Assembly: GCA_013339765.2 (NCBI GenBank) | Contig: CM023448.1 | Coordinates: 189,950,909-190,014,908, forward strand | Source: Haemaphysalis longicornis | Lineage: Eukaryota; Arthropoda; Arachnida; Ixodida; Ixodidae | Reading direction: 5' to 3' | DNA length: 64,000 bases | Part shown: positions 1-64,000 of the stretch, in pieces | Layout: each line of letters starts with the position of its first letter | Position numbering within the stretch: the stretch's first letter is position 1 | Notes under the pieces: generated by a model | Database searches by the model: none | What the model was told of the DNA's origin: nothing | Seen by the model: only the letters and a program-made list of their open reading frames with translations | Program-made: the position numbers and the translations under genes

Positions 1-1050
1 AAGGCCTTCGGCAAGCCTTGCGTTACAAACCCATGTGATTGGTCTGTCGGGAACATGGCCCACATAGGGGCGATGTGCCAAAAACACGCGCAGCGCACTT
101 TAAGCGCTGGTCTACTCAAAACTCAACACTTCAAAACAAGGAACCTTGCAGCGATGACAACGGGATGTGACGCCCACCCCGGCCATTAACATCAAACACT
201 AACATCCTTCAAAAGTTATTTTTAAAAGAATGCTGTAGAGTTTAAGTACATGCTCATAATACCAGCAAATAAAACAAAGTTGTTCCACTTCTGCTGAAAG
301 CCATTAACGGACCATATAGTTATTTATTCTTGCCGTTTGACTTCAACCAGATTTACACAGGAGGCCTAAACAATAATGTAATGTCAGCATAAAAAAGAAG
401 ACTATTCCTGTTTTGGAGATTAATTTTCTATAACCTTGCGAACAAAATTTCTTCAACGCACGACCAATTTCGCCTCATTTCCGTGAATGACACTTCGCGA
501 CAAAAATCCAGAGCACTGATATTTTTAGTTAACCCGAGGGGCCCAGTACGGTGGCTACGGCACGCGGACAGATGAACTCTCGAGGAGAACTGCGCGAAAG
601 CAACAAGGGAACACTAAGCAGTTCAAACAAACTCTATTAGACCAGCGCCCCTTTTCCTCTCAATCTTTTTTGTACAACGACGCAGCAGCTTTCCGACGCA
701 TTTGGGCATTCGGTAGGCCATAACTTCTAAACTATGCGCTGTAAGTGTTTACGACTTCTATGTACGTCTCGGGAGCGTGACGTTTTACAGTCGCAGCCTT
801 TATACAGTAACTTCGGAAAAAAAACTAAAGCGTAAAATACCGAGACCACCAATGCCTCGAAATCGCCCTTGTGACCCAGGTATAGCAGCCATCGTTACCC
901 ATTTTTCTACTGTGAGCATTGTAGGCACGCGCACCGTAGCCCGCTAATACGAAACACGATTCACACATGATTGCTGATTAAGTCCGCAGCAATGGCCGTC
1001 AGCCGGCCGGCGGTGATGGTAAGTACAATGAGGCGCTGCCCTGTCGTCGC
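1..1050 (-). other. 3' flank / probable 3' UTR of nrf-6-like gene
   Basis: No coding region is seen. On the minus strand, 728 bases past the stop, AATAAA occurs (plus TTTATT at 323-328), a possible polyadenylation signal. The true 3' end is not determinable from sequence alone. Confidence 0.35.
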
Positions 1051-56236
<55,186 letters not shown>

Positions 56237-57300
56237 GCTGTATCGGGATGGGGAGCGCCGAACCGCTACGCGCAGACTTCCGACCACGGCGCGTTGCTTC
56301 CAAGCTGACAGCAGCCGACGCAGCCGACCGACAGGCCGTCAGGAGGGCGAGTAAGCGGGACGTGTGAGGTACTCTGTATGGCACCGGTGTCCCTAAAAGC
56401 TCGCGGCCGGCGAGCTCGAGCGGCTGAATGCGGGGCTCCGTTGGGCGTATGGAAATCAACCTTGGTCGCGCTGGGCCTTTGTGGCCGTGAAGGAGGTTCC
56501 CCTGCCCTCGCCCAACGCCGGGCTGCTGAGAGGGCGTCCGCGTGTCTTTACGTCAATGGCCTCACGGGTGGCCTAACCGCGCGGGCGAGTCCGTGCACGA
56601 GATTGGCGCCGAGGGAGAGGGGACTTAGGGGAGGCTCACTTGTCCCCTCCTCGTTCGACCAAATGCCGCCCGTGGTAATTGCTGCCTTTTGGTCGACAGC
56701 CTTCGACTCGGGCCGTTGGAGTTCCCGCCCGCCGAGCGCTATAAAAACAGTTTGCGCAATAAAGTCGACTTCTGCCCTCAACGCGATTGTCATGGACATG
56801 TGAACGAACAGAACGCCAACGATGACGTCGAGAGGGTCGCCGCATCAAACTGAAAGCTCGCTAGTTTCCATACTGAAAAAGGCCCCTAAAGCACGTCGTG
56901 GGAAAGTGACGATGAGATCCCTGCTTTTACAATTCACGTCACAGCCTATCCTCCCTCTTCCTTCTTCTTGGTGGCTTCTTTTGTTTTATTTATAAGTTTG
57001 ATTTTACAAAATGAGACCATTGGCCTGGCTCCAATTTACAAAACCAAGTGCACTTTTTCTTGCTGTCTTGTGTTAAACGGGGGTAAGCTGAGGTTTCCTT
57101 CCGTCACCGCCACTCGACCTTTCACTGTTTGCTTTAAGACGCGCTCGTTTTTAATGCGGTTATTTTCCTGGCGGCCTATGTGCGCTGCATCTCCCAAACC
57201 CCTCAGTACTCCGCTGGTCTCAAGCTTGCAGTCTTACTCCACAATGACTGCGGCCCTCATTGTTTTGTAAGAATTACATAACGGTGTCCTCCTAGCCGCC
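56237..57300 (-). other. Upstream region of the nrf-6-like gene
   Basis: GC-rich to about 56800. No clear minus-strand TATA box near the start codon. On the plus strand TATAAAA (about 56740) is followed by AATAAA (about 56758), a compact arrangement as in some solo LTRs; no LTR ends were confirmed. Confidence 0.35.
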
Positions 57301-58854
57301 GACCGCCGTTGCATAATGCAAGAGCAGCGAAAGCGTTACTATCCTGGTATGAGCCACTGAGTGCCCCCAAAAATATCCAACGGGCACGTCTTGCCCTGTT
57401 TTACCAGCAAGCAAAAAGGGAGAGTGGGCATGCATAAAAGAACCATTTTCTTGTTTCGTCCGAGGTAACAAACACTCGTCGTCGCTCAGGAAAGGTGGTT
57501 ATATGCTAATTTTTCTCTGCCTTCGCACCCTTAGTGCCAACGTGCCGAGTTTTACGGCGTAGCGCCGCTTCTCAGACACTCAGAATACCCAAGTGGCGAC
57601 AGTGGTGCAGTATGCATGTGCATTCTTAACAACAGCTAAGTGTCTTAAAACGAAGATTTAAATCTTACCCAAATTGTTAAAAGACAATGGATATTGCATT
57701 GCGTAATCTTAAAAACGAGACTTAGGTCACTCTGCGGTAAGTGGAAAATCCAGAAAATGTAGCGTACGCACGACTAGCTGTGTCCCACTATTGCGTGTCA
57801 CGACTGCTGTTATCCTTGCGCGGCTTTGAATTTTCACCCTCGCATCGTTACTGACCTCATTTGGGCTCGTGCAGTGTGCTTGACTGTGGCAAGAGCGATG
57901 TCAAATCGTCGGTTGCAGATTTTTCAGCCCAAGAGCCATCATGACTGCAAGAAGCTCGCTATCCTCACTTAGATTAACGTTTTCTCGAATTGCTCAAATT
58001 CGGCTATTACAGCTTGGTTAATTATAGCTTGGTCAATTATTCGTAAAAAATTCGGTACTTATAGCTCGAGGATTCACGCTACATTCATCATAAGCATTGG
58101 CTGAAAATTATTGAGGGAAGTTAATGTTGCGAAAGCATTTAATCCGTACCATAGCAGAAACATTAAATGGAGGGAGGTCTATTGAACAGGCTGGTACAGG
58201 AACGATTGAAATTCATCCGCCTGGAAACCCTTGGGGGTTTCCAAACGTTCATACGTTCACTTCAAACGGCCAAATGTTAATTTCAAAAGTTCAAATGTTC
58301 AATTCATTTGCGCGTTCGAAGTGTTGAAGGCACAGAACTCCCACGAAAGCATGTCGAGGTGGAAGTTTAGCCTGCGCGCACACATAATTTTAACTTTGTT
58401 TTCAAGGCCTTGCAGGTACAAAGTATCCTTCGGACTTTGAACTTACTCTTTGTTGTATACTTTACTGGAGAACGAATAAAATGTTTAATAGTTCTGTCTA
58501 TAATACTTTGGTGAACGGGAAGTAATGCGGTTTACTTGGGCGCATTTAGCTTCAAAAGCCTCACTTGGTATACTATTTCTCCAATTGATGTGATATTTGC
58601 TGTAATGTTGTACGATATAAACGAAATACTATTTCAAACATGTTCATGTCGGTGCGAACTGGCCCAGGTTTTTAAATCTAAAGCATTAGTCAACTACGTT
58701 GGTCGAAAATCCGGTGTGCATGTCTCCCAAAATGACCGACGGACGGCACATAAAGTTCCCTAATGCTCGAGTGGTACATACAAGTTATGAATTCTCGAAA
58801 GGACACCACACTTCTCAAGGAAGCTTCTATAAACAATATCCCTAGTTCAGGCAA

Positions 58855-58940
58855 ATGCTACGCTCGCTGGGATTCGAACCAGGGCCCTCTGGAATGCGAA
58901 GCGAGCATGGCACCCCCGGACCCCCACAGCCCTGCGAGCT
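58855..58940 (-). repeat. tRNA-like SINE head fragment
   Basis: On the minus strand CCCTGGTTCGAATCCCAGCG gives a good B box. The expected A box region (GCTGTGGGGGTCC) is poor, so not a functional tRNA. Confidence 0.4.
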
Positions 58941-59146
58941 TAGTTGACTAAAGGTAGATGAGGTGAACGGGATGTGGCTTTCGACTTAGAAATGTGCGTT
59001 AGAAGCGTGCACTCAGTACTTCAGGAGAAATGTGAGCATGGTTAGTTTGGTGAGTAGCAAAGTATGTTCCCGCTAATAACGTATACGTAGGCCAGGCCTG
59101 TCACATATAGAAACCCAAAGGAGAAGAGCTTTGCAAAAGGAAAATG

Positions 59147-59220
59147 GTGATGATTATGATGATGATGATGATGATGATGACGATGACGACGGTGGTGGGG
59201 TGGGGGTGGTGGTGGCGGTG
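59147..59220 (+). repeat. (GAT/GAC/GGT)n trinucleotide tract
   Basis: GATGATGATGAT shading into GACGACGGTGGTGGGG. Low complexity. Confidence 0.85.
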
Positions 59221-61316
59221 ATGAGAGGGCACAATGCGTACCACTGGGCAGGTTCCACTTTAAGCACCCCGTCCTTTCACCGCGTATAGAATGAACGCTC
59301 CACCTTCCACGTGACACATGTTCGACAAATTTCACGGGTGAGGTGCATGCGGCGATGGACCCTAAACCCTCGAGCTGAACCCTCGGAACAGACAACCGTT
59401 TTTTGTGGAGTGCATGCCGTCTAGCTCATACGAAAGCCAGCGTTTTATATACTGCAGGGGCAACCGCAAGGAATTTCTAAATAAACAGGCGGAAATAATT
59501 TTAATTTGGCACTAAAACTTCTGAGGTCTGAAAGGTGGCGACACGTAGTGTCTAAACGCGGCACTATGTTACGTGCCCCGATGACTCCTTCGTTTTCAAT
59601 GCACGATTCAAAAACCTCATGAATGAATAGGAAAGGTTGCCCATTATTGTTGTTTTAGCCGGGGACAAGTTTTCAGATGCCTTTTTTAATCTCGCGTGCA
59701 GTTAAAAGTGCGTTGCCGCACGGCTCACAGTCACGGTTGCCAGCACGTATGGCTGATAGATCTAAAAATTCAGATTGCAAAGTGCTAAGCCTGCGCTATC
59801 AGCAAAGCCGTTTCGGGTTAAGGTGTTTAAGTGATGTTCTTTCGTTTGGGATAAAGAAAATATGCTGGACAAAAATCGGTCGTCTGTACCTTTTAGGGCA
59901 TCTCTGGTTCCACAATTCAATGCTAATGATATCGCGTTCACTGCGTCATACGGAGTTCTTTGGTGTCCACGAGTAAGTTTTTTTGAGTAAGCACTATGAT
60001 GTTCGACTTTGATGCTTGACGCTTTGATGCTTACACTTGTAAGACTGATGCTTGACACTACCGGGAGCTAAGCTTGTATGGCTTTGGAAGGCCCCAAGTT
60101 TGTAACCTGGTTTTTAAAGACCGGATGTTTATTATTATTAGATATACTACTTATTATTCTAATTAATAGCGTACTGTTCAAATGCAGTTTACCCTGCAGC
60201 TGTGTCCAGGGAAATGCGTAACGAAAATGCGCAACGGTGAAAAGCAATGGGGGCAAGCGTTGAAGGAGGGGTTGTGGGCAGTGTTTGTGGAGAAAAAAGA
60301 CTAAGTGCCCATAAAAAAATAAAAAAAGAACAAGTTATAAAAAATCAAGTATTCACCTTTAGCATTTACAGCTTCACCTTTTCCCACTTAACACTGTACA
60401 CCCCTAACAAAACCAGTGGCCACTCAGGCCTCCTGGATGCTAAACTGTTACAACGAAACGAATGAATTGCCCCAATGATGAGTTTCACGATACGATTTAA
60501 CTCGAAAGATGTGGTGTACGCAATGGCATTGGGAATGCAAGCTCGACGCTGAGCACTTCACAATGCAACAGCTCAGATAGCATTTTTTTAGCCGCGGAAT
60601 CGTTACTTGTGAATTCCGATCCCTCAGATACACTTATTAATCATTCAGGTGCGTTGCTAGAGAAATACAAAATATTCGGCAACGCATATGATTCGTGTGC
60701 TTGATCAATGTCGAAATGACGGTGGATTGTAGAGCATGTTGCGTTATAACCAGTGTTTCTAAAACCTGCGCAGGATTACGGCGACGCATCGTGTTAATTT
60801 AAGCATGACGACCGCTGCCGCGGAGCATTTGGCAACCCACAGGAAGCCACTGGAACTCCGGTATCCCGGCCCCCCGGCCAGCGCGCGTGCCTGCGCGCCG
60901 TTCAGCAGGCTAGCTGTTGGGCACGATGTCAGACACGATGTCAGACCAGCACGCTCGTGAAAACAATGACACCTCATATTTATTAATGTCGCCGTAAAAC
61001 ACTTTAACCTGGCAGAAAGTGGAGGCGAAAGAAATCGCTCTTGTTATGAGTTGGTAAATGCGAAAGCATTAATGCCGTAATAAACGCCACTCAGTGTTCG
61101 ATTGAACAACGCGGTGAGCTCTGGCTCTCCGGTATGGCATTGGACGCGTATTCCGCAGGCCCAGCTTTAGGTTGAAGTCCTACCCGTGGAACACGCTTTC
61201 CTCCGCTGTATTTTTTTTTTCCCTTTATCTTCCGAACTTTTCAGTGAAGACATCTATGTCGACGCCAGAAAATGGAGTACTTAATTCCTTTACGTCTTCC
61301 TTGGCGTCTTTGACTC

Positions 61317-61427
<111 letters not shown>

Positions 61428-61693
61428 AAGACGTAGAAATTAAGATGAAGAAATGCACGTGGGCTGGGCATGTAATGCCAAGGCAAGATAACCGTTGGTC
61501 ATTAAGGGTAACACAGTAGATCTCTAGAGAGACAAGCGTTGCAAGGGGCGGCAGAAAGTTAGATGGGCAGATGAGATCAAGAAGTTTGCGGGGATAAATT
61601 GGTCGCAGTTAGCACAGGACCGCGATAATTGGAGTATAATGGGAGAGGCCTTTGCCCTGCAGCGGGCATACATAGGCTGGTGATGATGATGGT
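61428..61693 (+). mobile_element. RTE-like LINE 3' end with (GAT)n tail
   Basis: Translation GRQKVRWADEIKKFAGINWS then NWSIMGEAFALQRAYIG is the extreme C-terminus typical of RTE/craniofacial-type elements. The upstream KCTWAGHVMPRQDNRW segment is also present. It ends CTGGTGATGATGATGG. 5' truncated at the TA tract. Confidence 0.8.
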
Positions 61694-61921
61694 TTGTGCG
61701 GTTTAACGCACCGACGCTACACAGGTGATGAGGCGCGCCGTAGTGGAGGGCTCCGGATTAATTTTGACCACCTGGGGATCTTTAACGTGCGGCGAAATCT
61801 CGTGCACACGGGCGTTTTTGCTTTTCGCCTCCATCAGAAGAGCGGCAGCCGCGGCCGGGTATCGAACCCGCGACCACGTGCTCACCAGCGCAACTCCTTA
61901 GCCACTGAGCCACCGCGGCGG
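61694..61921 (-). mobile_element. Full-length Ruka-like SINE, minus strand
   Basis: The minus-strand head CCGCCGCGGTGGCTCAGTGG has a textbook A box, GCGGGTTCGATACCC a B box, then the complete body. The tail is replaced by the (GAT)n end of the RTE fragment, so the two abut. The head side runs into TA repeats. Confidence 0.9.
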
Positions 61922-61923
61922 CT

Positions 61924-62094
61924 GATATATATATATATATATATATACTCAGATGAAGACTGCAGGACCAGTCTTCATCTGAGTAACATACAACCTAGAA
62001 GCACGCACGCTTATATAGGTACAGAAGGTGTGCTACAGTGCACCCTTTTTAAGAACATAAGTTGGCGGGATAAACCCTCCGCTGTTACTGTTAC

Positions 62095-62163
<69 letters not shown>
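61924..62163. repeat. TA tracts and a 16-bp-arm hairpin
   Basis: (TA)n at 61924-61946; perfect inverted arms ACTCAGATGAAGACTG at 61947-61962 and their inverse at 61969-61984 with a 6-bp loop; (TA)n at 62097-62163. Confidence 0.9.
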
Positions 62164-62164
<1 letters not shown>

Positions 62165-64000
62165 CCCTGTTCCATGTATGTGGGAAGATGTACAACATAA
62201 TCGCCAACAACCACCCGCTCTTTCTATGTTGAGTGAACTCATTGATCTCAAAGGTTGGCCACTTGAACGATAAAAGCACCACTAGGAAGTCCAACCGTCC
62301 CCGCCGCCGACCATCTACCGACACCGGTATATAACTGTACAGAGCGATACGCGCGATGACACGTAGCAGGTTAACAGAACGATGACGCGGCAGAGTTTTT
62401 TCCGCACAAAACGCAGCAGACGGACGATGACGGAGCAGCGGCGCGCGCCGAGCAACACCCGCTCTGCGTGCGCGTCGCGGAACTCCATGCGTCGCGGCGG
62501 GTGGCGCCAACACCGCTCCTGGCGGTGCAAGCAGCCTCTTTTAACAGCGGCGGCCAAAAACTCGAACAAAGACAGGCTGGTTGTGTCAGTGTGGCAGCGC
62601 ATGCGCAGATGGAAGCTATCTCGAACCAAGTGTCACCGATAGGCGTCGTCTATGCCATCCGCGGCACCCCGCTCTACTGTTATGGACAAGTGTGTTGCCG
62701 TCTGTACGTCGAAGTTTGCATGGCTGATAAGCCGGTCTAGACGGAGCCGGAAATTCTTTGTGCTGGCCGGTACTATAGGTACTCATTGGTATAGTTGGTA
62801 TTGATTGGTACGACCTGTACATTTTATGTTAGCAGTTGCGGGTCGCACTGCGAGCGAAGCGAAGCTGTCGAGGTTAGGGATTAAATTTAGCACCACTTGA
62901 CGAAGCATGCCGTCCCTACCCAGCGATCTTCTGCAAGTTGGCTCTCATTGTCGCCGCCTTCTATGGGCAGGCCGCTAATCTCTAAATCCTGTCGTGCTTC
63001 AAAGTAAGATCAAGTGACCTTTACGCAAACTAAAGGTTATTAGGTGTGACGCAATCTTTTCCGCCAAAGGATGATAATATGTCATTGCTTTGCAGCCAAT
63101 CACAAAGAGAGTGCAACTTTTAGCGTTACCCACGCGATATTTTTGTGCAACAGCAAATGAAAAGTGCATCGACGTCTTTGGTGTCGGCCGCCTAATATTC
63201 AATGCCAGCTATGCATGTGATGCAATGGAAGACCAAGAAACGTAAATCTTGAGCCGGTGCCGTGAAACCACATGAAACATCAAATACGCGAATACACAGG
63301 CACCCATTTCGTCAATCGGAAGAGCGTGACAGAGCTGAGAACCAACCAGAAAACGCTTCAGGTCGAAACGTCGAATTCACGTGATATTCCCAAAGTCCAG
63401 TAAAGGGTTCCAGCGCCCTCGTTAAAAATGAGGACTACGAGGAAATTCTGGGCTAGAGGGTATCGGCAACAGACAGTAACCGAGTCCCAACGTGGACCGC
63501 ACCGATACCGAAAATATGGGAGGTGGTTCAATGTTACGTTGCACAAGGTTATATTTTGCAGGACATGCGCAGTGCACACGTGTGTGAACCGGATTTTCTC
63601 CGCCGACTGAACGTGTTGTGGGCGGGCGACGTTGTTCAGTGATGAAAATGGGGCGTGCTTGCCCATATCTTGGGAGGAACAGTCTGCTCTTTGTTGAGGC
63701 CTGGTTGAGTCAGAGGGGAAAACCTTCTTTTGCGTATGACGAGCTGCGACGCGTTTTCCTTCGTTGCGAAACCCCGTTCCGGAGCGGCGTTTCGTGCCAA
63801 TCTCCTATGTGTGCTTGCTAGCGAGCCTGGTGTTTCGTTATCAGACGTATCTTCGTGGCCAGGGTATGCAGGAGAGAGTAATTTTAATGTAAGGAAAGAA
63901 AACACCGAGAGGTCGGCCTGAAAATGCAAACTCGGTTTTCGACTCTGTGTGAAGGAATGGGAAGAAAAAAAGCGGTGGAGTAATGATGAGAGATATTATT
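62164..64000. other. Flanking sequence, no feature identified
   Basis: GC-rich around 62380-62530, otherwise mixed. No supported gene, RNA or repeat family. Confidence 0.7.

Noticed and set aside
56735..56765. TATA box and polyadenylation signal of a plus-strand gene or solo LTR
   Set aside because: Only the two short motifs are present; no LTR ends, duplications or downstream coding region could be shown.

Overview
The window is eukaryotic and looks like the nuclear genome of a hard tick, probably metastriate. The evidence is: introns with GT-AG borders; abundant non-LTR retrotransposons, mostly dead; tRNA-derived SINEs with (AATC)n tails of the kind known from ticks (Ruka-like); long TA, GT, TTGA and TGTC microsatellites; and a chelicerate-type nrf-6 gene. 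The organism call is inference from sequence character, not a database match.

One protein-coding gene fills almost the whole window. It lies on the minus strand from the start codon at 56236 to the stop at 1051. I assembled 15 coding exons by hand. Every intron boundary is GT-AG, every intron phase agrees with the next exon, and the exon lengths sum to 2253 nt, giving a complete 750-residue protein. It has a signal peptide, an extracellular NRF (nose-resistant-to-fluoxetine) domain with six cysteines, and a multi-pass acyltransferase-3 domain with the expected LGHS histidine. No other intact host gene was found on either strand.

Layout in + coordinates: 1-1050, 3' flank and probable 3' UTR. 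1051-21506, exons 15 to 5; intron 14 holds a DNA element with 21-bp terminal inverted repeats that was later hit by a truncated L1-like LINE, and intron 13 holds an RNase-H-bearing LINE remnant. 21507-31991 is intron 4, the repeat-richest part: an ~860-bp palindrome-ended element, an RTE remnant, a 14-bp-periodic palindrome array, a cluster of tRNA-headed SINEs each abutting a microsatellite, and a long hairpin. 31992-37248 holds exons 4 to 2 and a SINE with perfect target-site duplications. 37249-55932 is the 18.7-kb intron 1: a perfect 90-bp palindrome, Penelope-like and pogo-like remnants, and a nearly full ORF2 of an L1-like LINE inserted inside a second copy of the palindrome-ended element. 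55933-56236 is exon 1. 56237-64000 is upstream flank with an RTE 3' end, a SINE and TA tracts.

I did not find a convincing new multi-gene system. The most unusual signals are the palindrome-ended repeat, the hairpin elements (one with a hammerhead-like core), the periodic palindrome array and an unexplained high-GC3 open segment near 54.9 kb.
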